Assembly (NCBI GenBank): GCA_001898935.1
Contig: MKVT01000020.1
Coordinates: 248,001 to 312,000 of the forward strand
DNA: 64,000 nt
Origin: Paludibacter sp. 47-17
GTDB lineage: Bacteria; Bacteroidota; Bacteroidia; Bacteroidales; Paludibacteraceae
Direction: 5' to 3'
Part shown: positions 26,911 through 35,232 of the stretch, piece by piece
How the letters are laid out: every line of letters begins with the position of its first letter
Numbering within the stretch: the first letter of the stretch is position 1
Made by a program: the position numbers and the translations under genes
The notes under the pieces: model-generated
Database searches by the model: none
Seen by the model: the letters and a program-made list of their open reading frames with translations, nothing else
What the model was told of the DNA's origin: nothing

Positions 26911-27554
26911 CAGATATAATATTCCGTCAGGTCCACCAGACCTGTTTTCATTGCATATTTTGTGGCTTCGTACACGGTATTCACTTCAATCTTGCGGAAG
27001 ATATTCTTCCGGTGAGTCATTACCGTGTGCGTGCTGATATTACGGTTGCCGGCAATTTCGCGGGTCGAATGCCCCATCGCCATTTCCTTCAGAATTTCCT
27101 GTTCGGTAGAGGTAAGTACCGAGGGGGTTGCATTCCGCGGCCGGTTGCTTTCAAACATCCGGTTCGATATTGCGCTGCTGATATAGCGTTGACCTTTCAT
27201 GGCCATTTTCAACGCGCTTTGCAGGTCCTCCAGGCTGCTGTCCTTCAGAATGATACTGCAACGCTGGGTTTTGAAAATCAGGTTGCGTATCAGGGCGTCC
27301 GTCAGGTTTTCGGCACATACAATCCAGCTCATTTCCGGATATTTCTCCTGAAGAATAAGCAATTCATCGTCCTGCTGAAAATCGAACAGGCTATAATCGA
27401 GTATTACCAACGCTTCGGGATAAGCAGCACACAGCCGGAGCAGCGTCTTTTTGTCCGACACTTCTTCCGGCGTAGCGATGTCCGGCGATTGTAGTAAATA
27501 CAACCATCCGGCTTTTGTAAGATCCTGATTATCTGCTAATATAATTTGACGCAT
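26910..27554 (-). CDS. NarL/FixJ-type response regulator
   Basis: A 214-residue protein with a receiver domain (phospho-acceptor Asp53 in VILDYSLFD; acidic residues Asp8 and Asp11) and a C-terminal LuxR-type helix-turn-helix ([26 protein letters not shown] ... about 148-205). The receiver is somewhat divergent. No histidine kinase is adjacent. It begins 52 nt after gldN and its stop overlaps the mnmA start by one base. Position directly behind gldN makes a role in T9SS control plausible, but PorX, the known T9SS regulator, is a different type of protein. Confidence 0.88.
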   Translation of the reverse strand: MRQIILADNQDLTKAGWLYLLQSPDIATPEEVSDKKTLLRLCAAYPEALVILDYSLFDFQQDDELLILQEKYPEMSWIVCAENLTDALIRNLIFKTQRCSIILKDSSLEDLQSALKMAMKGQRYISSAISNRMFESNRPRNATPSVLTSTEQEILKEMAMGHSTREIAGNRNISTHTVMTHRKNIFRKIEVNTVYEATKYAMKTGLVDLTEYYI

Positions 27555-27606
27555 GCAGTTTTCAATATGATAACTGCCACAAAGGTACGGATTTTTTCAG
27601 ATAAAA

Positions 27607-28569
27607 TCAGAAACTCCATACTCCCGATTCAATTTCAACCAGTTCCTCGCTGAGTTCGGCAATTGAAATTTTTAACTGTGGAATGGTCATTTCTTCGTTC
27701 GAACTATACAGTCTTTTAAACAGATTGTTATCGCCGATCAGGTAGTCGGAATACATTTTTTTAGTAAAGTATTCGTGATAACTCATTCGCTGTGCGGCAT
27801 TACTCACCTGATAAATCAACTGATTCGACAAATGGGGCTTCAGCTCGTCGTACAAAAACCAGCACAGCACCGACTCCTTCAGGGTGTTTTTAAGCTCCTG
27901 GGCGCTTGCATTCCCGGCCTGGTCATCGTCGTCGGCTCCGGCAAATGCAGCCGGTTCGGTAACGATAGGTGCAATGCCGATAATTTTAGTATTAAACCGC
28001 GAAAGATGTTTATCGAAATAATACACTTTTTGCAACAAATACTTGTTGATGCGACGCGAAAAACGATCGTAAATACGATTGCTGATTCCCAGCGAATCCT
28101 TTGCCTGATCGTAGGTGAAAAGCGGATCGATGTACTGAGCGCCGGCTACGTCCGTTTCAATAAAAAACACATCCGATAATTTCTCCGCTGCAACCCGGTT
28201 GCTCGCGTTGAAAAAAGGCGAAATACCCGCCTCGTTGGCATAATACACCGGAGTTTTTGCGGTGACGGCGTTGGTGAGCAGGCGGAACAGATTTTTGTAT
28301 TGCGTGTCGGGGTCGGTGGGGAATGCTACCTGCAGGTTGCGTGTATCGCGAAGATCGACAATGCTGTACACCACATGCGCCCACACCACATCGTCGGCAC
28401 GGTGATCGATATACGCCAGGCTATAACTCAGATCTTCCGAAAGTTCTTTCGCTGTCGTAATACTCCCGTTCGGTTCGAAAAAGTTGAAAGTGCGATCCTG
28501 GGCCTGCGCCAGCGACAGGGTGAGTAATGCTACTGCGGTGATGCAACTTTTTTTCATATAGTTCTTCAT
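27607..28569 (-). CDS. gldN: Type IX secretion ring protein GldN/PorN
   Basis: A 320-residue exported protein (signal peptide MKKSCITAVALLTLSLAQA) that fits GldN/PorN, including the FEPNGSITTAKEL opening and ADDVVWAHVVYSIVDLRDTRNLQ. GldN forms the periplasmic ring with lipoprotein GldK under the outer membrane. It lies 15 nt after gldM in the canonical order K-L-M-N. ATG 28569 is taken; an in-frame ATG at 28557 would give a shorter signal peptide. Confidence 0.95.
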   Translation of the reverse strand: MKNYMKKSCITAVALLTLSLAQAQDRTFNFFEPNGSITTAKELSEDLSYSLAYIDHRADDVVWAHVVYSIVDLRDTRNLQVAFPTDPDTQYKNLFRLLTNAVTAKTPVYYANEAGISPFFNASNRVAAEKLSDVFFIETDVAGAQYIDPLFTYDQAKDSLGISNRIYDRFSRRINKYLLQKVYYFDKHLSRFNTKIIGIAPIVTEPAAFAGADDDDQAGNASAQELKNTLKESVLCWFLYDELKPHLSNQLIYQVSNAAQRMSYHEYFTKKMYSDYLIGDNNLFKRLYSSNEEMTIPQLKISIAELSEELVEIESGVWSF

Positions 28570-28584
28570 TGCGTTATTACATAT

Positions 28585-30123
28585 TTATAATACTTCGATG
28601 GCTACGGCCGACAGGTTCCGCTCGATGCCGTCGGGCCCTACGGCCCGAATCCGCTGGATGGTAACCGGTGTGCCCGAAGGCATATTGCTGATTACATCGA
28701 TTTGCTCTTGTGAGAAACGAGCTCCGTTGGAGTTATAGGTGCGCCGCCCGATCCGGATGGCAAACGACCGTACCGTGAAGTTGGCCTGCACCAGCGCATC
28801 TTCGCCGTATCCCGCCGTAACGGTCGGACCGCCCGCTACAAAGGTCGGACCGTGTACGCTGCCGTCAAAAACCGTTTTCACGTTACCGTTGGCATCTTTA
28901 TACACTGCGTAAGGCTTGGGGTCGGGGAGCTGTTTCACCCGGTAGGTGTTTCCCCCGAGATTCACCTGCCGGCCGCTCACGATGCCGCTGACGCTGATCT
29001 CGACGCTGTTGGCCGTGGGCTTTACGATGTACCGGCCGCTTCCCTTCGGAGTGGCTGTGCCGCCGGTGATGGACAGCCGCAGATTGTCGGTCGGGATGCC
29101 CGGCGCCGATATACTGATGCTGTTGTCGAATCCGCGGTACAATATATTCAAATCGTCGTTGGAGATAATGGCAACCGGCTTCCCCACATTGTACTTGGCA
29201 TTGAAAGGTAAACGCTGAGGTTGGGCGCCGCCGATAGCCGGTAGTTCGATATAGCCCGAGTAAGTGTATTCGCCGCTGCGTCCCGGCGTAGTGGAGTAGG
29301 TATTACCCTGAAGACGCGAACCTCCGATGAATACCACCGGTTTTTTCGTCGTATCCATGGCAGCCAGGTAAATATTCGCCTTGTAGGGCTGACCTTCCAT
29401 CACGTAGTTCGATTCGGCCACCACAAAGGCATTGAATTGATTCACCCGGGCATCGCCCTCATCGGTCATTTCCTTCAGGTATTGAATCATTTTGGCTTCC
29501 GAATTCCGTACATCGGTCTGATATTTCGATAAAATGGTGATCACCGCCGACACCGGCATGCTTTCGAAAGTAGCGACGGCCCAGGGTTTGCCGTTTATCT
29601 CGCCGGTGTTGAATAAATTGCTGAAGGCCGTGCTGATGCGGGCGTCTCCCGAGGTGAATCCTACCAGCAACTGCTGATACGATTCGAGTTTTTCCTTTAA
29701 AATTTTCGCATTTCCCTGCTTCAGAGCAAAAAAAGCAGGCGCTTCCAGATCGTCTTTCCGGTCGATGGTACGCGCGTACAAGGTATCGGCATTTTCTTTA
29801 TCGGCACGTTTGACGATCTCCACTTTAAACCGATGCAGGTAAGCCACCAGCTCATCGGCCTCGATACGCACTTTATTGGCCTTTTTAAGCCATTCTTCCA
29901 CCTTTGCGGGGTTCTTCTCGTTCATCGCGTTGAATTCCTGGTACAAGCGCTGATTCTGCTCCTCAATCGACTGGATGGAGGTGCGCAGGCTGTCGTCGAC
30001 CAGCTTAAATCCGTTGAGGATCTCGCTCGACACATTGAGTGCCAGCATAGCGGTCAGCACCAGGTACATCATTCCGATCATCTTTTGCCTCGGGGTTTCC
30101 GGAGCATTCTTGGTTCCACTCAT
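28585..30123 (-). CDS. gldM: Type IX secretion motor protein GldM/PorM
   Basis: A 512-residue inner-membrane protein with one N-terminal helix (MIGMMYLVLTAMLALNVS) after a short cytoplasmic PRQK segment, a long helical first periplasmic domain, and beta-domains with the conserved repeats (SISAPGIPTDNLRLSITGG; YVV-type). With GldL it forms the proton-driven T9SS motor, reaching to the GldK/N ring. It overlaps no neighbour: 18 nt after gldL, 15 nt before gldN. Confidence 0.97.
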   Translation of the reverse strand: MSGTKNAPETPRQKMIGMMYLVLTAMLALNVSSEILNGFKLVDDSLRTSIQSIEEQNQRLYQEFNAMNEKNPAKVEEWLKKANKVRIEADELVAYLHRFKVEIVKRADKENADTLYARTIDRKDDLEAPAFFALKQGNAKILKEKLESYQQLLVGFTSGDARISTAFSNLFNTGEINGKPWAVATFESMPVSAVITILSKYQTDVRNSEAKMIQYLKEMTDEGDARVNQFNAFVVAESNYVMEGQPYKANIYLAAMDTTKKPVVFIGGSRLQGNTYSTTPGRSGEYTYSGYIELPAIGGAQPQRLPFNAKYNVGKPVAIISNDDLNILYRGFDNSISISAPGIPTDNLRLSITGGTATPKGSGRYIVKPTANSVEISVSGIVSGRQVNLGGNTYRVKQLPDPKPYAVYKDANGNVKTVFDGSVHGPTFVAGGPTVTAGYGEDALVQANFTVRSFAIRIGRRTYNSNGARFSQEQIDVISNMPSGTPVTIQRIRAVGPDGIERNLSAVAIEVL

Positions 30124-30141
30124 CTTGGTTAACGCTTGAAA

Positions 30142-31077
30142 TTAGTTCATGGCATTCAGCATATTGCCATAAATCTGATTCAGTTTCGAGATATTGTCGG
30201 CCAATTCGTTGGCGTTGTGTTTCAGTTTTTCGGTAGCCAGCGAGAAATCGTCCGACACGTTTTTCAACTTTCCGATTTCACCCGTTACCAGTTGCATTTC
30301 TTCCGACATCTTTTTGGAAATCTCCGTCTGATTGTGAAAATGTACCGACTGTGCATGAATATCTTTCAATTGTATTTCGTAAATCGAATTCATCCCTGCA
30401 AGATTGCTGTTGATGCGTTCCACTTTGGTACGGTATTCCTGCGTGTTGATTTCAATTTTTTCGGTATCCTCGCCAATGCGTTCGTAAATCTGTTGCAGTT
30501 TGCCGGTAGCCTCCACAAGCGATTCCTGACTTTGTGCATAACGGGCCGTATTCTGCGAAATGTGCTGAATGCTTTGTGCAAAGCGCTCGGTTTCCAACGA
30601 AAAGGCCGCTATGGTTTGAAGTTGCTCGGCGGTTTTGGCCAGTTGCTGGATGCTTTTGCTCAAACGGTCGACATCCTCGTCGCTCAATCCTTCGATCTGG
30701 CGTAATGGAGCTGCCGGATTGTACGATGTTTCGGGAAATCCCTGGTGCACCGGGGCGGTTACGGAGGTCTGGCTTTCGCGGTTGCCGGAGGCTCCGTTGC
30801 CATTGCCCGTAGCGAATCCTTCCAGATTCAGATCGATCTTGCCGCTTTCGAAGTCAAAAATCTTATCCCATTCGTAGGTTTTGAAGGGGCGTTCGAATGC
30901 GCTCACCGCAAAAATGATGGCTTCGGTGAACATTCCCACCATCAGCATTTGATCGGCATAATTCCAGTGCAGCAACTTGAACAAGGCGCCCAGTATCACA
31001 ACCGATGCTCCTAATCCGTAACCAGCATTGAAGATGCGTTCTCTGGCGGGTATTTTTACTGATCCTATTCGTTTCAT
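30142..31077 (-). CDS. gldL: Type IX secretion motor protein GldL/PorL
   Basis: A 311-residue inner-membrane protein with two helices (about 17-35 and 43-61) that carry the motor's proton channel; the cytoplasmic remainder is a long coiled coil with repeated Leu/Ile heptads, interrupted by a Gly/Asn-rich stretch (about 92-105). It fits GldL/PorL in length and order. It is 28 nt after gldK. Confidence 0.95.
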   Translation of the reverse strand: MKRIGSVKIPARERIFNAGYGLGASVVILGALFKLLHWNYADQMLMVGMFTEAIIFAVSAFERPFKTYEWDKIFDFESGKIDLNLEGFATGNGNGASGNRESQTSVTAPVHQGFPETSYNPAAPLRQIEGLSDEDVDRLSKSIQQLAKTAEQLQTIAAFSLETERFAQSIQHISQNTARYAQSQESLVEATGKLQQIYERIGEDTEKIEINTQEYRTKVERINSNLAGMNSIYEIQLKDIHAQSVHFHNQTEISKKMSEEMQLVTGEIGKLKNVSDDFSLATEKLKHNANELADNISKLNQIYGNMLNAMN

Positions 31078-31105
31078 TCCGTTTTGTAATTTATGAGTTG
31101 ACAGC

Positions 31106-32473
31106 TTATTTTACATCGCCGCGGTACGAACGTACACAGCGGAATCCAATATAGGGACGACTTTCGTACTGATATTCGTGCGAGCGTGCTCCGCTTTGCA
31201 GGTAGTAAGGAATATCTTTCCACGAACCGCCCTTCACTACCTTGCGTTTCATATGTGCCGGATCGTCGGCTTTTGCATTGTACTCAAAGGTGGGGTTCAG
31301 ATCGGAACTCACCGATTCGCTGGTGCTGAAGTAGGAGGTAGAGGTCCACTCGGCCACATTACCGGCCATATCGAAAAGACCATTGGCATTGGCTACGGTC
31401 CGGTACGAGCGTACGGCCTTGGTGGTCACACCGGCATCGGTCACATAATTTCCCCTTGCCTGCTTGAAATTGGCTAGGTAGCAGTTTTTCTTTTCGTCGA
31501 TAAGCGAATTGCCTTTCCAGGGGTAGGTCGCATTCCGGTCGCGTCCCTTGGCTGCAAATTCCCATTCGGCTTCGGTGGGCAGCCGGAAAGGTTCGCCGGT
31601 TATTTTACGCGACGAGTTATACATCATCGTGCGCCAGTGGCAAAAAGCCTGGGCCTGTTCCCAGCTGACTCCCACTACCGGATAATCGGCATACTGCGGG
31701 TTGCTGAAGTACATCTTCATACGGGGATCGTTGAACGAAAACCGCAGGTCGTTGATCCAGGTGAGCGTGTCGGGATAAATATTGATAATTTTCGTCGAAT
31801 AAAAATCCTTTCTTGAATTGAGCTTTCTGCGAATGGTACGGTTGATGATATGTCCTTGTTCGTTGATATAGGCTGTGTCGACTTCCACATAAGCAGTTTC
31901 GGGATACGAATTGGTGCGGTAATTAAACTGATTGCGGGGCAAAGCAGCCTGGTCGTAATTAAAAATCTGATAACGGTAGATCATACGGGCAGCATTCAGC
32001 TGACGGGTGCCCAGGTTGTTGTCGCCCTGATAATACAGGCTGTTCAAGGCTTCCTGAACATCTTCGTTCCGGTCGTTCCAACGGATGCGTTGCGACCATC
32101 GGATCCGGATCGAATCACTGTCGGGATCGTCGATTTCATATTCGGTACGTCCGGCAGCTATCAACTCGCGGTAGGCAATGGAATCGCGAACCCACAAAAC
32201 AAACTGGCGGTACTGATCGTTGGTGATTTCGGTCTCATCCATATAAAACGATTCCACCGTCACCTGGCGCGGAGTTTCACGTCCCGGGAACATACGGTTG
32301 CTTTGATGGGTGCCCATCATGAAGGTTCCTTTTTTTACAAGCTGCATTCCCATCGGCTTTGGATCCGAAAATCCACCCTTCGACGAGCTGGTACGGGTGG
32401 TTATTTCCCCTACCGGACGGTTGCAGGAATACATCAGAAGAAGGAGTGAAGCAACGACAAAAAACCTGTTCAT
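31106..32473 (-). CDS. gldK: Type IX secretion ring lipoprotein GldK/PorK
   Basis: A 455-residue lipoprotein (signal peptide ending LLLMYSC, lipidated Cys16) with a formylglycine-generating-enzyme-like fold: GTFMMGTHQSNRMFPGRETP, VGVSWEQAQAFCHWR, RLPTEAEWEFAAKGRD and GFRCVRS. In GldK the fold is structural. It builds the periplasmic ring with GldN. It lies 52 nt after the porP-like gene. Confidence 0.96.
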   Translation of the reverse strand: MNRFFVVASLLLLMYSCNRPVGEITTRTSSSKGGFSDPKPMGMQLVKKGTFMMGTHQSNRMFPGRETPRQVTVESFYMDETEITNDQYRQFVLWVRDSIAYRELIAAGRTEYEIDDPDSDSIRIRWSQRIRWNDRNEDVQEALNSLYYQGDNNLGTRQLNAARMIYRYQIFNYDQAALPRNQFNYRTNSYPETAYVEVDTAYINEQGHIINRTIRRKLNSRKDFYSTKIINIYPDTLTWINDLRFSFNDPRMKMYFSNPQYADYPVVGVSWEQAQAFCHWRTMMYNSSRKITGEPFRLPTEAEWEFAAKGRDRNATYPWKGNSLIDEKKNCYLANFKQARGNYVTDAGVTTKAVRSYRTVANANGLFDMAGNVAEWTSTSYFSTSESVSSDLNPTFEYNAKADDPAHMKRKVVKGGSWKDIPYYLQSGARSHEYQYESRPYIGFRCVRSYRGDVK

Positions 32474-32525
32474 ACTATCATTTTTTCTATTGAAACGGTA
32501 AAAAATCCGTTTTATTCTGTTTTAG

Positions 32526-33488
32526 CTAAAGTATTCTGATACTTTTATAATTTTTGCGACGGCCGCCCCCCCCTGTATTTACGTTCAGCTGATAGGATAA
32601 AAGCAGCTCGTGCGATCCCCAGGTGGCTCTTATGATGGACGATGCGGGGATGTCGAACGAGTAACCCAGCGATAATCCGTTGGCGATGGTTAAGCCGGCC
32701 ATTACTACTACTGCCGATCCGTAGCGGTACGATATTCCGCCCCAGTATTGTTGATCGTAAAAGCCCAGCAGCGAAAGCTCGGCCATCCATGCGCGCCAGT
32801 CGGTTTGAACCAGAAAGGAGGGCTTGAGTACATAGCGCGGGTTGCGAAGCGGGCGCTCGTAGCCCCCTGTAATGGAAGTGGTGGAGGCTGGTGTGAAATC
32901 ATGTTCGTCGCTCCAGCTGATGACCGGAGCATTAAGATGCGATACCGAGATGCCGGCGTACGCCTGGCCATAAGTGTACCATGCGCCTGCACCGATGTCG
33001 AGCCCGAAACCTTGCAAGGCCGTGTTGGGAATAGCCGGGTCGGATCCTCCCTCGTGGTATTCGCTCGACGGATTTTTGGGCATACGTACGCTATCGCCGC
33101 TAAAGCCTATGCTCATGAAACCGGGTTGAAGTCCCAGCTTCAAAGCCCCCGTTCCAATGTTGAGCTTATAAGCATATTGAAAATGCACCCCCTGGGTGGT
33201 GAAAAGTCCTACACGATCGTTGCCGAACCGAATGCCTGCATGATGCTTGTTCCCTCCCGCCTTCACAGGCATATTGGCCATAAACCAGGTGGTGGTGCCT
33301 CCGTTGGGCATGCCTATCCACTGCAAACGGTGTTGTCCCGTGATGTCGAGCATCCCCGCCTCGCCGGCAGCTGCAGGATTGAAACTTGCCGGATTAAGCA
33401 TGTACTGGCTCACTTGTCCGTCGAACTGAGCATGCAGCGCGACGGGCAGAATGAGTAGGACCGATACCAGCAGAACAATTTTCTTCAT
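32526..33488 (-). CDS. porP: PorP/SprF family T9SS outer-membrane protein
   Basis: A 320-residue exported barrel with signal peptide (MKKIVLLVSVLLILPVALHA) and the family opening FDGQVSQYMLNPASFNPAAAGE. PorP/SprF proteins are T9SS components that bridge the ring or serve particular exported substrates. As the first gene of the porP-gldKLMN run it is most likely the core PorP. The start is preceded by a terminator-like hairpin (33509-33537), annotated separately. Confidence 0.94.
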   Translation of the reverse strand: MKKIVLLVSVLLILPVALHAQFDGQVSQYMLNPASFNPAAAGEAGMLDITGQHRLQWIGMPNGGTTTWFMANMPVKAGGNKHHAGIRFGNDRVGLFTTQGVHFQYAYKLNIGTGALKLGLQPGFMSIGFSGDSVRMPKNPSSEYHEGGSDPAIPNTALQGFGLDIGAGAWYTYGQAYAGISVSHLNAPVISWSDEHDFTPASTTSITGGYERPLRNPRYVLKPSFLVQTDWRAWMAELSLLGFYDQQYWGGISYRYGSAVVVMAGLTIANGLSLGYSFDIPASSIIRATWGSHELLLSYQLNVNTGGGGRRKNYKSIRIL

Positions 33489-33499
33489 GGGTGCATTTC

Positions 33500-33537
33500 A
33501 AAAAATGGGGCACAGCCATGCAGTGCATACCTGTGCC
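33500..33537 (-). terminator. Terminator-like hairpin directly upstream of porP (possible attenuator)
   Basis: On the minus strand GGCACAG (33537-33531) pairs with CTGTGCC (33515-33509), and an inner ATGCA/TGCAT pair extends the stem with a 2-nt symmetric internal loop. A TTTTTT run follows (33506-33501), ending about 12 nt before the porP ATG. It could end transcription from the DUF2795 gene or act as an attenuator for porP-gldKLMN. A weak -7-like TATTTTTC is at 33561-33554. Confidence 0.6.
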
Positions 33538-33590
33538 TTATAGTTCATTAACTGAAAAATACCGCGAAAATTGTTTCTGTGGTATAAAAA

Positions 33591-33812
33591 TCAGTATTCT
33601 TCTTCATTAAAAAAGAAATCTTCCTTGCTGGGATAGTCGGGCCAGATATCTTCAATACATTCATAGATCTCTCCTTCGTCTTCAATCTCCTGTAAATTTT
33701 CAATTACTTCAAGCGGAGCACCCGAACGAATTGCATAGTCAATAAGCTCATCCTTAGTAGCAGGCCAGGGAGCATCTTCAATTTTTGAGGCTAATTCTAA
33801 TGTCCAATACAT
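33591..33812 (-). CDS. DUF2795 domain protein
   Basis: A 73-residue acidic protein of the DUF2795 family, common in Bacteroidales: MYWTLELA followed by WPATKDELIDYAIRSGAP and an acidic tail ending FFFNEEEY. ATG 33812 matches the usual N terminus; the extra two codons upstream start with TTG. Function not known. It lies between the cobalamin adenosyltransferase and porP, both on minus. Confidence 0.88.
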   Translation of the reverse strand: MYWTLELASKIEDAPWPATKDELIDYAIRSGAPLEVIENLQEIEDEGEIYECIEDIWPDYPSKEDFFFNEEEY

Positions 33813-33882
33813 ATTCAACAGTGTTTTGACAATCTTAAATTTAACATTTTGCTAATTGTCTGCAAAAATAGAAATTTTTTCG

Positions 33883-34437
33883 TTATTTATCATGTTTCCA
33901 GTAAAATTCTTTAACTCCTTCTTTTATAGAAAGATAGCGCGAAAGAGTGAAAAAATAGTCCGAAAGCCGGTTCAGGTATTTGACAATAAGTGGCTCTACG
34001 GCGAGCCCCTCTTGTTGCAAATCGAGCACCCGGCGCTCGGCCCTGCGGGTTATGGTACGGCATACATGGGCATGTGCAGTGGCCGGTGTTCCGCCCGGCA
34101 GAACAAAATACCGGAGGGCCGGAAGTTCGGTATCCATCCGGTCGATCTCCGTTTCAAGTTGTTCGATGTCCGCTTCTTCGACGATCGAAGCTGCCTTCAG
34201 CGCGGTGGTCTCCTGGTCGGTGGCCAGGTTGGACCCGATCGTGAAAAGTTGAAACTGGATGTGTTGTAAGAAACCGCGTACGTCATCGGGGATGGAAAGT
34301 ACCCATAGGGTGCCGATATGCGCATTTAATTCGTCGACGGTGCCGTAGGCTTCGATGCGCGGGTTGTTTTTCCATACGCGGGTTCCTCCGATTAATCCCG
34401 TATGTCCGTCGTCGCCTGTTTTAGTGTATATCTTCAT
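33883..34437 (-). CDS. Cob(I)alamin adenosyltransferase, PduO type
   Basis: A 184-residue ATP:cob(I)alamin adenosyltransferase of the PduO/MMAB family. The ATP-binding KIYTKTGDDGHTGLIGG opens the protein, and the helical core carries DELNAHIG and the C-terminal RAERRVLDL ... YLNRLSDYFFTLSRY. It makes adenosylcobalamin, for example for methylmalonyl-CoA mutase. It lies 15 nt after the methyltransferase gene and probably shares its transcript. Confidence 0.94.
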   Translation of the reverse strand: MKIYTKTGDDGHTGLIGGTRVWKNNPRIEAYGTVDELNAHIGTLWVLSIPDDVRGFLQHIQFQLFTIGSNLATDQETTALKAASIVEEADIEQLETEIDRMDTELPALRYFVLPGGTPATAHAHVCRTITRRAERRVLDLQQEGLAVEPLIVKYLNRLSDYFFTLSRYLSIKEGVKEFYWKHDK

Positions 34438-34452
34438 TAATTTAGTTTTAGT

Positions 34453-35232
34453 TTATAACCGGATCCTCAACTGCTGATGTGCAAACGAAGGATTGAAAAA
34501 TACAATTCCCATATAATACAGATCGATGCTGGCATGAACCCGCCGATCCTGTTTTATTTCGTTCCAGGCCCGTGTCATTCCTTCCGACCAGTAGGGATCG
34601 TCGATAACTATAATGGAATTGGGATGGATAAAGTTTATGCATTCGTTGAAATATTTTACAACCGCTTCGTACCGGTGATTTGCATCAATAAAAATCAAAT
34701 CCTGTGTTCCGGTTTCGGTCAGTACTGCATTCAGCCGGCTGTCGAGATTCACGTTTTGGATGTGAATATTGGGGTAGTTGAATCGTTTTGCCTGCTGTCG
34801 GGCAAAACTTGCCAGACGGGGACAGGCCTCCACGCTAACGCAGCGGATTTGCTTGTCGGCGGCAGCCAGGTATAAAGTGGTGAGTCCCAGCGAGGTGCCC
34901 AGTTCCAATACATTCCTGTAATTATAGCGGGCACAAATCCGGAATAAAATCTGTGCCTGCCTGGCCGGTTTTAATGCTGTCCGGGCAATACGTGCAATGG
35001 TCGTCGCACGGTTGGTCCCGGTTCCGGCATCCTCGATTTCAAGCTGCGACCGGTCGTTTTCTAATTCTTTCCGGCGTATTTCAAGGGGTTCGAAACAGTA
35101 AAACGGATGTTTCTCCATGAGTATATCCCTCACGAAACTGAAAAGAAAAGGCGAATGTACACCATGCCCTCCGGTATGTTTCGCAGTCGCACAATGCTTT
35201 ATAAACGACCATGTACGATACCATGTAATCAC
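34453..35232 (-). CDS. Class I SAM-dependent methyltransferase, GTG start
   Basis: A 259-residue methyltransferase with SAM-binding VLELGTSLGLTTLYLA (about 126-141), VSVEACP, and LIFIDANHRYE (O-methyltransferase type). The substrate is unknown. No ATG is available near the conserved N terminus (WYRTWSFIKH ... GVHSPFLFSFV), so GTG 35232 is used; it overlaps the stop of the S41 protease gene by four bases (GTGA), which suggests translational coupling. Confidence 0.85.
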   Translation of the reverse strand: MITWYRTWSFIKHCATAKHTGGHGVHSPFLFSFVRDILMEKHPFYCFEPLEIRRKELENDRSQLEIEDAGTGTNRATTIARIARTALKPARQAQILFRICARYNYRNVLELGTSLGLTTLYLAAADKQIRCVSVEACPRLASFARQQAKRFNYPNIHIQNVNLDSRLNAVLTETGTQDLIFIDANHRYEAVVKYFNECINFIHPNSIIVIDDPYWSEGMTRAWNEIKQDRRVHASIDLYYMGIVFFNPSFAHQQLRIRL

